64,000 nucleotides of DNA from Paraburkholderia rhynchosiae (GTDB lineage Bacteria > Pseudomonadota > Gammaproteobacteria > Burkholderiales > Burkholderiaceae). Positions 18,934 to 29,318 of this stretch are shown one piece after another. Each line of letters starts with the position of its first letter. The first letter of the stretch is position 1. Under the pieces are notes generated by a model. The model worked only from the letters and a program-made list of their open reading frames with translations, had not been told where the DNA came from and made no database searches. Location: the NCBI RefSeq assembly GCF_002879865.1, contig NZ_PNXY01000001.1:463308-527307 (forward strand), read 5' to 3'. The position numbers and the translations under genes are program-made.

Positions 18934-20046
18934 TCAGAACTGGTGCCGCAATCCCGCCATCAAGCCGATTTGCGAGCCTTTCTGCGCGAGTCCCACGCCA
19001 TTCACACCTTGCAGTTGCGCGCCGATCAGATCGCCGCGATACAGCGAATAATCGCCTTCCAGATAGGCGTCGGTGCGCTTTGACAGGTTGTAGTCGGCGA
19101 CGATCTGATATTGCCATGCCGAACCGTCTTTCGCGGCGGTCTTGCCGTCCTGCAACGTCCGCCAGACATTCGCCGCGAAGTGCCAAGCGTTCCCCACCTG
19201 CTGCGTGATGCCGCCCATGAACATGCGCCGGCGCGAGAAGTCCGTGTATTTCAGCGCAGTCAGCGCGGGCGCGGTGAACGGCCCGTTGGCGAAAGTCGCA
19301 AAACCGGCGTCGGCCCGATTGACGATGTAACCCACCGCAAAGCGCGTCCTGTCCCACGTGTATGAGCCGCCGAAGGTCCAGGCCTTGGCCGCCGCGCCGT
19401 TGACCGAATCTTTCGATTCCTCGTACGCGCCGCCGATGCTGAACGGTCCGCCCACGGGTGCGTAAGCGGCCGCCGCGCCGATCTGGCTGCCATACGAATT
19501 GCCGGCATTGCCGCCGAACGCGTAACCGGCCGCGAAGCTGAAACCGTTGTATCTCGCCTGATACTGCACCTGGTTGCTGGTCCAGATGCCGCCCGTCATC
19601 GTCACTTCCGGCTGGAAGCTGAAATCGTAGGGAATCCAGGGATTGCTGCCATAGCCGCCTACGGTGATGCCTTCAATCATCACGTTGTACTGACGGCCCA
19701 CGATCACCTGGCCGTACGAATTCGAGCGCACGCCGACCTGCGCTTCGTTGAAGAACGGCAAGGTCGGATCGCTCTGCCCGCTGTTGATATACAGGCGGTT
19801 TTCGAGCTTGAAAAAAGTGGACCAGCCGCCGCCGAGATCCTCGACACCTTTTAGTCCCCAGCGGCTTTGCGTCATGCCGCCGGTGCCGAGTCCGACCGAT
19901 GAATCGCCGGCTTTGTTCGCGTGGGTCAGATAGCGTACGCTTTCGTCGACCACGCCGTACAGCGTCACACTGGATTGAGCCTGCGCGATCGGACAACCGA
20001 ACCACGCCAACGCCACGGCCGCCGCGCATCTGCTGAAAGTGTTCAT
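18934..20046 (-). CDS. Gram-negative general porin (Burkholderia OpcP/OmpC type)
   Basis: 370 residues. Signal peptide about 1-23, with cleavage after AQA (CPIAQAQSSVTLYGVVDESV). It ends GLRHQF with a terminal Phe, the usual outer-membrane barrel sorting signal. Alternating hydrophobic strands and family motifs SRWGLKGVEDLGGGWSTFF, ENRLYINSG and RQYNVMIEG are visible. Predicted 16-strand trimeric porin (Porin_4 family) for small hydrophilic solutes. It stands alone; 342 bases upstream separate it from the divergent permease gene. Confidence 0.95.
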   Translation of the reverse strand: MNTFSRCAAAVALAWFGCPIAQAQSSVTLYGVVDESVRYLTHANKAGDSSVGLGTGGMTQSRWGLKGVEDLGGGWSTFFKLENRLYINSGQSDPTLPFFNEAQVGVRSNSYGQVIVGRQYNVMIEGITVGGYGSNPWIPYDFSFQPEVTMTGGIWTSNQVQYQARYNGFSFAAGYAFGGNAGNSYGSQIGAAAAYAPVGGPFSIGGAYEESKDSVNGAAAKAWTFGGSYTWDRTRFAVGYIVNRADAGFATFANGPFTAPALTALKYTDFSRRRMFMGGITQQVGNAWHFAANVWRTLQDGKTAAKDGSAWQYQIVADYNLSKRTDAYLEGDYSLYRGDLIGAQLQGVNGVGLAQKGSQIGLMAGLRHQF

Positions 20047-20388
20047 GTCGTGTCCTGGTACAGGCTCCGCGTTGCGCGGATAAAGTTGGTCTGCTGACGC
20101 GGTGCATCCACTCTATGGCTCTGCTCCTACCGGAGCTAGAACCCGACGACGCCGCGCGTACGAATGTACTGACAACACATGTCGCCGAACCTTAGCGCGA
20201 AATCAAAATGGTAAGAAATTTGTGTTGCGCGCGAGTTGCGCCGGCGTCTTTAAATCGGCAAATGACTTGCGACTTGTCAGAAGCACGCGTAGGCGGTGGG
20301 GTCATCGGCTGGCGAAGCGGCGGGTTTGGTATCGTGTGGACCTGCGCCGGTCAACCCTGCCTTGTCTCTATCGTCAATCACACTGCCC
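20047..20388. other. Divergent promoter region, porin / DMT permease
   Basis: 342 bases without a gene. It must hold the porin promoter (minus) and the permease promoter (plus). There is an AT-rich segment around 20205-20225 (aaatcaaaatggtaagaaatttg). No reliable -35/-10 pair, operator or antisense RNA could be assigned by eye. Confidence 0.45.
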
Positions 20389-21315
20389 ATGAGCACCACC
20401 GCCCTGCCCGCGCGCCGCGCCCCCGATAGCTTCGCCGTCCTGCTGATGGTCGGCTTGTGCGCGATCTGGGGATTCCAGCAAGTGGCGATCAAGAGCACCA
20501 ACGCCGCGCTGCCGCCGATCTTTCAGGCCGGCTTGCGTTCGGCGATCGCAGCGCTGCTAGTGTGGGGCTGGGCGCGCTCGCGCGGCACGCCGCTGTTCCG
20601 CGACGACGGCACGCTGGCCGCCGGTCTGCTCGCGGGCATGCTGTTCGCGGGCGAGTTCGTGTGCATCTTCCTGGGCCTCACGCTGACGAGTGCATCGCGT
20701 ATGGCAGTCTTTCTGTACACGGCGCCGTGCTTTACGGCACTGGGTCTGCATTGGTTCGCCGAAGGCGAGCGGATGCGGCGCGTTCAGTGGCTCGGCATCT
20801 TCCTCGCATTCGCCGGCATGACACTGGCTTTCGCGGATGGTTTCCTGCACGGCGCCCCCGCGCGCGGCACGACACTGGCGGCCGTGGCCGGCGACGCGCT
20901 GGGTGTGCTGGCGGGCATCGCCTGGGCCGCGACGACCGTCGTAGTTCGCGCGACGCGGCTCGCTCACTCGAGCGCAAGCAAGACGCTGTTCTATCAACTG
21001 GCGGTGTCCGCCGTGGTATTGCTCGCGCTGGCGCTTGGGCTCGGCCAGGTGCACGTCGACGCGCTCACGCCGTTGGCCATCGCTAGCCTCGCGTATCAGG
21101 CCGTGGTCGTCGCTTTCGTCAGCTATCTGGTGTGGTTCTGGCTGCTCACGCGTTATGTCGCGTCACGCCTGTCGGTGTTCTCGTTTCTTACGCCGCTATT
21201 CGGCGTGAGCTTCGGCGTGCTGCTGTTGGGAGACTCGTTCAGCTTGCGGTTCCTGATGGCCGCAGTGCTGGTGCTGACCGGCATCGCGCTGGTCAATGCG
21301 CCGGGCAAGCGATGA
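20389..21315 (+). CDS. EamA/DMT-family transporter
   Basis: 308 residues from ATG at 20389 (MSTTALPARRAPDSFAV). The upstream in-frame extension has no hydrophobic or family content. Ten predicted membrane helices come as two EamA repeats: the first begins LLMVGLCAIWGFQQVAIK (about residue 18), the second near GVLAGIAWAATTVVVRATRL (about 170). It ends with a short basic tail. Drug/metabolite-transporter superfamily inner-membrane exporter with unknown substrate. It is a single gene, convergent with rsmA. Confidence 0.9.
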   Translation: MSTTALPARRAPDSFAVLLMVGLCAIWGFQQVAIKSTNAALPPIFQAGLRSAIAALLVWGWARSRGTPLFRDDGTLAAGLLAGMLFAGEFVCIFLGLTLTSASRMAVFLYTAPCFTALGLHWFAEGERMRRVQWLGIFLAFAGMTLAFADGFLHGAPARGTTLAAVAGDALGVLAGIAWAATTVVVRATRLAHSSASKTLFYQLAVSAVVLLALALGLGQVHVDALTPLAIASLAYQAVVVAFVSYLVWFWLLTRYVASRLSVFSFLTPLFGVSFGVLLLGDSFSLRFLMAAVLVLTGIALVNAPGKR

Positions 21316-21441
21316 ACTGAGTGGTTCAGAGCTCTGAGCCGCTGCGCCTGAGGCTTCACGGCTCCAGGCTTAGCGGCTGAGAACTCGGGGCTGGCGCTTT
21401 TTGGCTCTCAGGCTTAGTGCTCGAAAGTCAGGGCACGGCGC

Positions 21442-22272
21442 TTAACGCTTAGCCGCCACGATCTGCGCGATGCGCACGTATTCGGCCACCGGCACATCTT
21501 CGGCGCGGCGCTGCAAGTCGAAGCCGATCGCGTCGAAGTCGACCGTGTCGCGCAACGCGGCCAGCGTGTTGCGCAGCATTTTGCGCCGCTGCGAGAACGC
21601 CGCGGTAACCACTTCGCCGAGCACGCGCTCGTCCACCGGCGTCAGTTCGTGCGGTGCATAGGGAATCATTCGCACGATCGCGGAATCCACTTTGGGCGGC
21701 GGTTGGAATGCCTCGGGCGGCACGTCGAGTTGCTTGTCGATCACGTAGCGGTACTGCAGCATCACCGAGAGACGGCTGAACGCCTTGGTGCCCGGCTCAG
21801 CCACCATCCGCTCGACCACTTCGTTCTGCAACATGAAATGCTGATCGATCACGCGATGCGCGACCGACGTCAGGTGAAAGAGCAGCGGGCTCGAAATGTT
21901 GTACGGCAAGTTACCGACAATGCGCAGCGTTGGCTCGTCGCCGGGCGCGGCCAGGGAGCCGAAGTCGAACGCGAGGGCATCGCCTGCATGCAGTTCGAGC
22001 AGATCGCCGAACTTGTTCTTCAGACGCCCAATCAGATCGCGGTCCAGTTCGACAGCGTGCAAGGGCGCCTCAGGCGTGGCCAGACGCTCGATCAGCGGTC
22101 CGGTTAGCGCGCCGAGCCCCGGACCGATTTCGACCATGCGCTCACCGCGTTGCGGCCGGATCACATCGACAATCGAATCGATCACGCCCATGTCGACCAG
22201 AAAGTTCTGCCCGAAACGCTTGCGCGCGATATGACCTTGGTGCCGGCCCTGTTGCTGTCTGCTGGTGGACAT
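21442..22272 (-). CDS. rsmA: 16S rRNA (A1518/A1519-N6,N6)-dimethyltransferase
   Basis: 276 residues. Hallmarks: [10 protein letters not shown] near the start, SAM motif [17 protein letters not shown], acidic loop HAVELDRDL and the catalytic NLPYNIS motif. RsmA (KsgA) dimethylates two adenines in helix 45 during 30S maturation. It is downstream of pdxA in the widespread lptD-surA-pdxA-rsmA cluster, with 121 bases in between. Confidence 0.97.
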   Translation of the reverse strand: MSTSRQQQGRHQGHIARKRFGQNFLVDMGVIDSIVDVIRPQRGERMVEIGPGLGALTGPLIERLATPEAPLHAVELDRDLIGRLKNKFGDLLELHAGDALAFDFGSLAAPGDEPTLRIVGNLPYNISSPLLFHLTSVAHRVIDQHFMLQNEVVERMVAEPGTKAFSRLSVMLQYRYVIDKQLDVPPEAFQPPPKVDSAIVRMIPYAPHELTPVDERVLGEVVTAAFSQRRKMLRNTLAALRDTVDFDAIGFDLQRRAEDVPVAEYVRIAQIVAAKR

Positions 22273-22393
22273 CGAAGAAACGCTAAAGAAAGAGAGCTGC
22301 TTGAGAAAGGAATATGGGCTGATTCAGCGCCACGCTGGCTGCAACAGCCGCACTCGCCACAGGGGCCGCGCGAGGCGCCGATGCAACGCTGAC

Positions 22394-23404
22394 TCAGCCC
22401 GTGCGGCGATGCTGCGCCATGCTAACCGCGGTGTCGATGGCGGCAATCAAACTGCCCGCGTCGGCGCGTCCGGTGCCGGCGAGATCGAGCGCGGTGCCGT
22501 GGTCGACCGACGTGCGGATGATGGGAAGCCCAAGCGTGATATTGATGCCTTCGCCGAACGTCGCGTACTTGAGCACCGGCAAACCCTGATCGTGGAACAT
22601 GGCCAGCACGCAGTCGGCCTGATCCAGGTAACGCGGCTGGAACAGCGTGTCAGCCGGATAAGGACCGCGAGCGTCGATGCCCTGATCGTTCGCGAACTTC
22701 AGCGCCGGCGCGATCACGTCGATTTCCTCGCGGCCCAGATAGCCGTTTTCGCCCGCATGCGGGTTCAGTCCCGTCACAAGAATGCGCGGCGCAGGCAAGC
22801 CGAAGTGATGCCGCAGATCGTGATCGACAATGCGCAGAACTTCGACGAGGCCCTCGATTGAAAGCGCGGCCGAAACGTCCTTCAACGGCAAATGCGTGGT
22901 CGCGAGCGCCACGCGCAACGGACGCTTGCCGGTGCCCGCTAGCATCATCACCACGCGCGGCGTGTGCGTGCGTTCGGCAAGATATTCGGTATGGCCGGTA
23001 AAGGGCACGCCGGCGTCGTTGATGGTGCTCTTTTGCAGCGGTGCGGTGACGATTGCATCGAATGTGCCGGCCACCGCGCCGTCGATTGCGTTATCGAGCA
23101 GATCCAGCACGTAGCGCCCATTCGCCGCATTCAGCTTGCCCGCGACAGTCGGCGCACCGAGCGGCCGATGCTGCACCCGAATGCGCGATGCGTCCGCCAA
23201 GAGCGCAGTCCAGTCGACGCCGACTGCCCGCGCGCGTTCCGCGAGAAGCGCCGCATCGCCCAGCACGGTGAATTGCGCGCCGGGCCAATGCGCGGCCGCA
23301 CCCGCAAGCGCCTGCGCCGTCAGTTCGGGGCCGACGCCGGCCGGCTCGCCGGTCGTGATCGCGATGTGCAACGGCAAGCTGGCGGACTGGGCGGCGGTGG
23401 TCAT
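22394..23404 (-). CDS. pdxA: 4-hydroxythreonine-4-phosphate dehydrogenase
   Basis: 336 residues. Motifs are [18 protein letters not shown] at the N-terminus, the metal-binding GHTEYLAE (His138), [10 protein letters not shown] and [12 protein letters not shown]. This NAD-dependent step makes 3-amino-1-hydroxyacetone phosphate for pyridoxal phosphate synthesis. It starts five bases after the surA stop, so surA and pdxA are almost certainly co-transcribed. Confidence 0.97.
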   Translation of the reverse strand: MTTAAQSASLPLHIAITTGEPAGVGPELTAQALAGAAAHWPGAQFTVLGDAALLAERARAVGVDWTALLADASRIRVQHRPLGAPTVAGKLNAANGRYVLDLLDNAIDGAVAGTFDAIVTAPLQKSTINDAGVPFTGHTEYLAERTHTPRVVMMLAGTGKRPLRVALATTHLPLKDVSAALSIEGLVEVLRIVDHDLRHHFGLPAPRILVTGLNPHAGENGYLGREEIDVIAPALKFANDQGIDARGPYPADTLFQPRYLDQADCVLAMFHDQGLPVLKYATFGEGINITLGLPIIRTSVDHGTALDLAGTGRADAGSLIAAIDTAVSMAQHRRTG

Positions 23405-23409
23405 GATAC

Positions 23410-24762
23410 TTACTGAACGCTCGACAGATCGGGCTTTACTTCGACATAAGCGGTGTCGCGCAGTTCGCGCAGCCAGTCGGCGTAAGCCTGCTCCGCCTTG
23501 CGCTGACCGATGGCCTGGCGCGCGAGGTCCATTTGCTGCGCGACCGAGCCTTCCGCTTCGCGACGCTCCAGCACCTGAATCAGGTGATAGCCGTACTCGC
23601 TGCGCACGGGGTCGCTGATCTGGCCGTCCTGCAAGCCGTTCATTGCGCGCTCGAATTCCGGCACCGTTTCGCCCGGGCTGATCCAGCCCAGATCGCCGCC
23701 TTGCGACGACGAACCGTCTTGCGAGTAGGTATGAGCGAACTTCGAGAAGTCGCCGCCAGCCGCGATCTCCTTCTTGATTTCGAGCAGCTTCTGGCGCGCT
23801 TGCGGCTCCGACATGCCGTCACCCATGCGCAGCAGGATGTGGCGCACGTGTGTTTGCACGAGCTTCGGCGCGTCCGAACTCGTGCCTTGACCGGTGCGGC
23901 GATCGACGAGGCGCACGATCTCGAAACCGTCGTTGGTGCGGATCAGTTCAGGATTGACCTGGCCCGGACGCAGTGCCGCGGCCGCCTTGACGAATTCCGG
24001 CGGCAACTTCGACGGCGCGGCGAAACCCGTATCGCCGCCCTTCGACGCATCCGGCGCCTGCGAATTCGACTTCGCGAGCTTCTCGAAGTTGGCGCCGCCC
24101 TTAGCTTCCGCTAGCAATGCCTCGGCTTTTTTCTGAGCCGCTTCGATGTCCGTCTGTGACGCGTTCAGCGGCGCCTTCAGCAAAATATGCTGTATATGCA
24201 GGTCGCTCGTCGCGCCGGCATTCGGCCCGCGCTGACTCGCGATGTAGTTCGCGACTTCCGCGTCCGACACCGTGACCTTGCTGTCCACTTCCTTTTCACG
24301 CAGACGCGAAAGCGTGAGTTCGGTACGCGCGTCGCTCGTGAAGGTGGTCCAAGGCACGCCTTGCGCCTCGATCCGCGAGCGATACATGTCGAGCGACAGA
24401 TTGTTCGCCTGCGCGAGCCGCTCGAGCGTTTTCTGCACGGCCGCGTCGTCGATATTGATGCCGACTTCCTTCGCCTTCTGCAACTGGATGCGCTCCAGCA
24501 CCATCTGATTGAGCACCTGCTGACGCAACTGGTCGGCCGGCGGAATCGGCGCGTTCTGCTGGTTCAGGCGGCGGGTGATCAGGCCCACGCGGTCGTCGAG
24601 TTCACGCCGCGTGATGACACCGTTGTTGACCACTGCGGCGATCGTATCGACCGTCTGACCGCGGTTGCCGCCCAGCGCTTGCGCGTGAGCCGGCGCAACC
24701 GGCAGGAAAGACGCCACGGCGGCAAGACCTGCCGCGAGCGTTGCCAAGCGAAGCTTTTTCAT
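23410..24762 (-). CDS. surA: Periplasmic chaperone / peptidyl-prolyl isomerase SurA
   Basis: 450 residues from ATG at 24762 ([13 protein letters not shown]), where a clear signal peptide begins; cleavage probably follows AHA around residue 27. A much longer upstream frame is not supported. The N-terminal SurA domain (about 33-180) is followed by two parvulin domains at about 186-290 (starting [12 protein letters not shown]) and 303-410 (starting [12 protein letters not shown]), then a C-terminal helix. SurA escorts outer-membrane proteins such as LptD, encoded 76 bases upstream in the same operon. Confidence 0.97.
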   Translation of the reverse strand: MKKLRLATLAAGLAAVASFLPVAPAHAQALGGNRGQTVDTIAAVVNNGVITRRELDDRVGLITRRLNQQNAPIPPADQLRQQVLNQMVLERIQLQKAKEVGINIDDAAVQKTLERLAQANNLSLDMYRSRIEAQGVPWTTFTSDARTELTLSRLREKEVDSKVTVSDAEVANYIASQRGPNAGATSDLHIQHILLKAPLNASQTDIEAAQKKAEALLAEAKGGANFEKLAKSNSQAPDASKGGDTGFAAPSKLPPEFVKAAAALRPGQVNPELIRTNDGFEIVRLVDRRTGQGTSSDAPKLVQTHVRHILLRMGDGMSEPQARQKLLEIKKEIAAGGDFSKFAHTYSQDGSSSQGGDLGWISPGETVPEFERAMNGLQDGQISDPVRSEYGYHLIQVLERREAEGSVAQQMDLARQAIGQRKAEQAYADWLRELRDTAYVEVKPDLSSVQ

Positions 24763-24838
24763 GATTGCCACAGATACTCCAATGATGTCGGGCACGCCTG
24801 GCCCGTCTTTTCGCATTCGATGAATGAGCGGGTGAGCA

Positions 24839-27205
24839 TCATTCGTAATTGATGAAACGCGACTCCGGCGGCGGCGGTGGCGGCAGCGGCGTATAGCCCG
24901 CCACACTGCTGCGGAATGCGGCAATCAGCCCGTTGTCGACGCTCGACAAGCCCTTGAACGTCAACTGCGCGAGAAAGCGCGTGCTGGACTGATGCTGCCC
25001 CGACGTATTCAGACCGTTCGCGTAGCGCTGAATGCCCGCGCCGAGCGTCCAGCAGTCGGCGTCGTATTGCAGACCGACAAGGCCGTCGACGATCCGATGC
25101 CCGCCCAGATCATAGTTGAACCGCCCAACCCCGAACACGCGATGCGTCAGCGGCCATTGCCCCGAAACCAGCACCTGGTTGATCGGCTGGTTGTCCAGCG
25201 TAGTGTTCGCGCGCGTGTAGCGATACGCGACGTTGACCACCTTACCGGTCGCCGGACTGAAGCCGAAACCGACGCTCGTCTTGACCAGCTGGTTGTTGTC
25301 GGCATTATATTGGAACGCCGTTTCCGACGCGAAACCGGCCCCGAGCTTGACCGACGCGCCCACGATCAGGTCCGAATGCGTGGCCTGCGTGCTCGTCTGG
25401 TTCGGCAGCAGCGTGACGCGCTGATCCTGGAAATAGTACTGCTGCGCGATCACGAAGCGCGCGCGTTCGTCGCCCGTTGCCGGGTTGATGAAGCGCGTGG
25501 TGATGGCAGCGGTCAGACGGTTCGCATCCGCGATACGGTCATTGCCGACGAAGGTATTCGGCGTGAAGATTTCCGCGAGCCCGAAGTCGGAGTCGGCGGT
25601 ATCGAACAGCGGCGCCGACGCCTGATTGCGATACGGCGTGTACACGTAGTACAGGCGCGGCTCGAGCGTCTGGATGTAATCCTCGCCGAAGAGCCGGACC
25701 GAGCGGTCGAAAATCAGCCCGGTATCGAACGTCAGCGTGGGAATCGATTCGGTGAAATTCTTCGGCGTGCCGACCGGCACGTCGCTGCCGATATTGCGCA
25801 GGTTGTACGACGCGAAGTGCCACTGCACCTTCGGCGTGACGAAGTAGCCAGGCCCCACGACCGAGTACGAAATGTACGGGTTGAACATCACCCGTTGACC
25901 TTCGGTCAGATCCGCGGTCGTGATGCGGAAGTTCGTGTAATCGGCTTCCGCGCCGAAGTCGAAGCCGCCGACGTTGTACTTCGCGTACTTCACGTTCAAC
26001 TGCGGCTCGCGGCCGTAAGGCGCCACCGACGGCGTCAGCGTCTGCCAGTGCTGCTCGCGTGCGAGCACCGACCACGGGCCGTTGTTATAGGTCAACCCCG
26101 CTTCCTGTTGGTACAGGAGCTGGGTGCCGTTCATGAACTGATTGATCGACGACGACAGGTCTTCCGGATACGTGTTATCCGAGACCTTGTTGTAGTAGAT
26201 GTAGCCGCCGAACCCGTTGCCGAAGTTCTGGTTGTGCTGGATATACAGCGCGTAGCGGTTGGTCTTCGTCAGCCGGTCGTTCGGCAGGAACTCGCCGGTG
26301 ATCGAGCCGGAATACGTGGGCGACAGATAACGGAACGACGCCTGCGTCTGCACGCCGCGCTTGGAAATCAGACGCGGCGTGAGCGTCAGGTCCCGATTCG
26401 GCGCGATGTTGAAATAATACGGCACCGACAGTTCGAAGCCGTTCGTCGAGCTGAGCGAAAACGTGGGCGGCAAGATGCCGCTGCGCCGCTCGCCCGAGAG
26501 CGGAAACGACAGCCACGGCGATGCGAAAACCGGCACGCCCTGGAAGAACAGCACGCTGTTGTACGCCACGCCTTCGTCGGCGCCGGTATCGAAATCGAAC
26601 TCGCTGCCCTTGATGTACCACGCCGGATCGTCCGCGCACGCGCAGGCCGTGTACGTGCCCTTCGAGAACACCGAGCGCTCGTTGTCGAGCAGATCGACGC
26701 GCTCCGCGCTGCCCGAGCCGCCCGTCACATTGAAGTGATACTTCGGCGCGGTCATGAAGCCTTCGCTCGAATCCACGCGCAAGTGCGCTTCGGGTCCGGC
26801 GAACGTCGTGCCGTTGTTGTTCATGCGGACCTGGCCGTATGCGTCGGCCATGTCCGTGTCCTGATCGTAATGCAGCGCGTCGGCTTTGATCACGACCGTA
26901 TTGCGGCGCACTTCGGCCGAACCCTTTACGGCCATGTCCTGATCCGTGGTGCCGTTGGTCGAGTCGCCGAGCACGAAGGTGGCCGGCTTCTGGCCCGGCT
27001 GCAGCAGATGGTCTTCGAGTTGCGGGGCGAGTTGCATGCCCCATGGCAGGTCGATCGGCTGCGGCTGTGCGGCCTCCCCGACCAGTTGGGCGTGAGCAAG
27101 CGCGGGCATCAGGCCCGGAACGGCGATCAACGCCGCGACGAGCCGCCTTTTGCGCGGCGCGGCGGCACAAGAGGAAATCGTTTGGGAAAGCTGTCTAGGC
27201 GGCAT
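24839..27205 (-). CDS. lptD: LPS-assembly outer-membrane protein LptD
   Basis: 788 residues. Signal peptide ends around ALAHAQ (residue 40). An OstA-like periplasmic jellyroll (about 85-200) is followed by a large beta-barrel. Cys188 and Cys190 ([11 protein letters not shown]) lie at the end of the jellyroll and Cys718 near the C-terminus. E. coli instead has a Cys-Cys pair there, so only one inter-domain disulfide seems possible. The C-terminus carries a proline run ([11 protein letters not shown]) after the last strand. LptD with LptE inserts LPS into the outer leaflet. First gene of lptD-surA-pdxA-rsmA, divergent from amgK. Confidence 0.95.
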   Translation of the reverse strand: MPPRQLSQTISSCAAAPRKRRLVAALIAVPGLMPALAHAQLVGEAAQPQPIDLPWGMQLAPQLEDHLLQPGQKPATFVLGDSTNGTTDQDMAVKGSAEVRRNTVVIKADALHYDQDTDMADAYGQVRMNNNGTTFAGPEAHLRVDSSEGFMTAPKYHFNVTGGSGSAERVDLLDNERSVFSKGTYTACACADDPAWYIKGSEFDFDTGADEGVAYNSVLFFQGVPVFASPWLSFPLSGERRSGILPPTFSLSSTNGFELSVPYYFNIAPNRDLTLTPRLISKRGVQTQASFRYLSPTYSGSITGEFLPNDRLTKTNRYALYIQHNQNFGNGFGGYIYYNKVSDNTYPEDLSSSINQFMNGTQLLYQQEAGLTYNNGPWSVLAREQHWQTLTPSVAPYGREPQLNVKYAKYNVGGFDFGAEADYTNFRITTADLTEGQRVMFNPYISYSVVGPGYFVTPKVQWHFASYNLRNIGSDVPVGTPKNFTESIPTLTFDTGLIFDRSVRLFGEDYIQTLEPRLYYVYTPYRNQASAPLFDTADSDFGLAEIFTPNTFVGNDRIADANRLTAAITTRFINPATGDERARFVIAQQYYFQDQRVTLLPNQTSTQATHSDLIVGASVKLGAGFASETAFQYNADNNQLVKTSVGFGFSPATGKVVNVAYRYTRANTTLDNQPINQVLVSGQWPLTHRVFGVGRFNYDLGGHRIVDGLVGLQYDADCWTLGAGIQRYANGLNTSGQHQSSTRFLAQLTFKGLSSVDNGLIAAFRSSVAGYTPLPPPPPPESRFINYE

Positions 27206-27426
27206 GTATCGTTTGGCGAATCGGCCCGTCCGTCAGCTTCTGCAGTCACGGTCCACCGCCTGCACACCACGACCGTGACAGTCGGCTGCACATCAATATT
27301 TACAATCGTCGAACGATGAGGCGGGCGGTAAAGCGGAATACGCGAAAGCTGGCGTGAGTCGCGTCAAAAAAGTCGTGGGGTATTATATGGCAAGACGTTG
27401 TCCCCCTGAATTTGCCGCCGGTTTTC

Positions 27427-28539
27427 ATGACGCTGCCCCCTTCCCAAGACTTCACAGATATCTCCGCCGACAGCCGCCTGGAACTGCTCAAGGCCTGGCT
27501 GAAAGCCCACTCGGCGCGTTATGCGCTCGATCTCGACACGCTCGCTCCGGCTTCGTCCGACGCCAGTTTTCGCCGCTATTTCCGGCTTGCCGGTAAGGCG
27601 GCGGAAGGCGAAAGCGCCGGAACGCTGATCGCCGTCGATGCCCCGCCGCCCGAAAAGTGCCGCGAATTCGGGCAGATCGCGCAGTTGCTCGACGCCGCCG
27701 GCGTGCATGTGCCGCGCGTGCTGGAAGCGGACTTCGACGCCGGGTTCATGCTCGTCACCGATCTCGGCACCGCGTCGTACCTCGGCGCGCTCACCGCCGC
27801 GCAAAACGATAACGACCCGCGCCGCGCGCGCACGCTGATGCGCGACGCGCTCGACGCGCTGATCCGCTGGCAGCTCACGTCGCGTGAAGGCGTGCTGCCG
27901 CCGTTCGACGAAGCCTTCCTGCGCCGCGAGATGGAGCTGATGCCGGAGTGGTTCATGGGCCGGCACCTTGGCCGCGAGGTCGACGACAACACGCGCGGCC
28001 TGCTCGACCGCACGTTCGCGCTGCTGATCGCGAGCGCGCGCGCACAGCCGCAAGTCTTCATGCTGCGCGATTTCATGCCGCGCAACCTGATGGTGATTAC
28101 CGCGCCCAACGAGGCGAGCCAGGTGAACTCCGCTGTGAACCCAGGCGTGCTGGACTTTCAGGACGCGGTATACGGCCCGATCACGTACGACGTCGCCTCG
28201 CTGTTGCGCGACGCGTTCCTGAGCTGGGACGAAGAGTTCGAGCTCGATTGCTTCGTGTACTACTGGGAGCGCGCGAAGAAAGCCGGCTTGCCCGTCGATC
28301 CTGATTTCGGCGAGTTCTACCGCCAGATTGAATGGATGGGGTTGCAACGGCATATCAAGGTGCTGGGTCTCTTCTGCCGCATTAACTACCGCGACGGCAA
28401 ACCGCATTACATAAACGATTTGCCGCGTTTCATCGGCTATACGCGCAAGGTTGCCGAACGTTATGCGCCGCTGCGTCCGTTCGCGAAGCTGCTCGACGAT
28501 GTCGAAGGCCGCGCGAACGAAGTCGGCTACACCTTCTGA
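27427..28539 (+). CDS. amgK: N-acetylmuramate/N-acetylglucosamine kinase AmgK
   Basis: 370 residues from ATG at 27427. The frame could begin five codons earlier at a TTG, and neither has a clear ribosome site. Aminoglycoside-phosphotransferase fold: nucleotide-binding start FRRYFRLAG, catalytic loop MLRDFMPRNLMVI (the usual His before Arg-Asp is Leu) and metal-binding LDFQDAVYGP. AmgK phosphorylates the anomeric carbon of MurNAc/GlcNAc for peptidoglycan recycling. murU follows after 3 bases, and lptD is divergent, the same arrangement described in Pseudomonas. Confidence 0.92.
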   Translation: MTLPPSQDFTDISADSRLELLKAWLKAHSARYALDLDTLAPASSDASFRRYFRLAGKAAEGESAGTLIAVDAPPPEKCREFGQIAQLLDAAGVHVPRVLEADFDAGFMLVTDLGTASYLGALTAAQNDNDPRRARTLMRDALDALIRWQLTSREGVLPPFDEAFLRREMELMPEWFMGRHLGREVDDNTRGLLDRTFALLIASARAQPQVFMLRDFMPRNLMVITAPNEASQVNSAVNPGVLDFQDAVYGPITYDVASLLRDAFLSWDEEFELDCFVYYWERAKKAGLPVDPDFGEFYRQIEWMGLQRHIKVLGLFCRINYRDGKPHYINDLPRFIGYTRKVAERYAPLRPFAKLLDDVEGRANEVGYTF

Positions 28540-28542
28540 CCG

Positions 28543-29256
28543 ATGACGATGTCCCTGAAGAAAGCGATGATTTTCGCCGCGGGCCGCGGCGAGCGCATGC
28601 GTCCGTTGACTGACGCGTGCCCCAAGCCTTTGCTCGAAGTCGGCGGCAAGCCGCTGATCGTATGGCAGATCGAACGGCTCGCGCGCGCCGGCTTTCAAAC
28701 CATCGTGATCAATCATGCGTGGCTTGGCGAGCGAATCGAAGCTGCACTCGGCGACGGTTCGCGCTGGCACGTGCACCTCCGTTACTCGGCCGAGCATGAA
28801 GCGTTGGAGACGGCGGGCGGCATCGTGCAGGCGCTGCCGCTCATCGAAGATAACGGTGAAAGTGAAGTGTTTGCGGCCGTGAGTGGCGACGTGTACGCGG
28901 ATTTCGATTACGCGGTTTTGAACGCGCATGCCGAAGCGCTAAAGGCGTTGCCTGAGCCGGGCATGCATCTGGTGATGGTGCCGAATCCGGCGTTTCATCC
29001 GGACGGAGACTTTGCACTAGTCGGCGGCAGGCTGTCGCTCGACGCGCAGCCGCGCTTCACGTTCGGCAATATCGGACTCTACGACACGCGCATGTTTCGC
29101 GATCTGCCGCGCGGCACGCGGTGCGCGCTCAGGCCGTATTACCGCGACGCGATCGCGCGCGGTCTCGCGACCGGCGAGCTATACGAAGGATTGTGGGAAA
29201 ACGTCGGCACGCCGGCGCAGCTTCAGCAATTGGATCAGCGCTTGCGCGAGCGTTGA
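28543..29256 (+). CDS. murU: MurNAc-1-phosphate uridylyltransferase MurU
   Basis: 237 residues; an alternative ATG lies two codons in. Sugar-nucleotidyltransferase fold with the N-terminal signature AAGRGERMRPLTDACPKPLL and the product/metal loop AVSGDVYADFDY. MurU makes UDP-MurNAc from MurNAc-1-phosphate, bypassing de novo synthesis and the fosfomycin-sensitive MurA step. It lies three bases after amgK, giving a two-gene recycling operon. It converges on the ABC exporter gene. Confidence 0.93.
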   Translation: MTMSLKKAMIFAAGRGERMRPLTDACPKPLLEVGGKPLIVWQIERLARAGFQTIVINHAWLGERIEAALGDGSRWHVHLRYSAEHEALETAGGIVQALPLIEDNGESEVFAAVSGDVYADFDYAVLNAHAEALKALPEPGMHLVMVPNPAFHPDGDFALVGGRLSLDAQPRFTFGNIGLYDTRMFRDLPRGTRCALRPYYRDAIARGLATGELYEGLWENVGTPAQLQQLDQRLRER

Positions 29257-29318
29257 ACTGAAACGCAAGGCGATAACAGCGGGATAACAAGCGCGGCGCA
29301 AACGCAGCCCCGCGCGCC

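Noticed and set aside
21316..21441. Repeated ggctc/aggctta-like short motifs between the permease and rsmA
   Set aside because: Imperfect and irregular; no consistent unit or hairpin with T tract.
24992..27319. 775-codon plus-strand open frame opposite lptD
   Set aside because: Arg/Val/His-rich antisense shadow; lptD is clearly the real gene.
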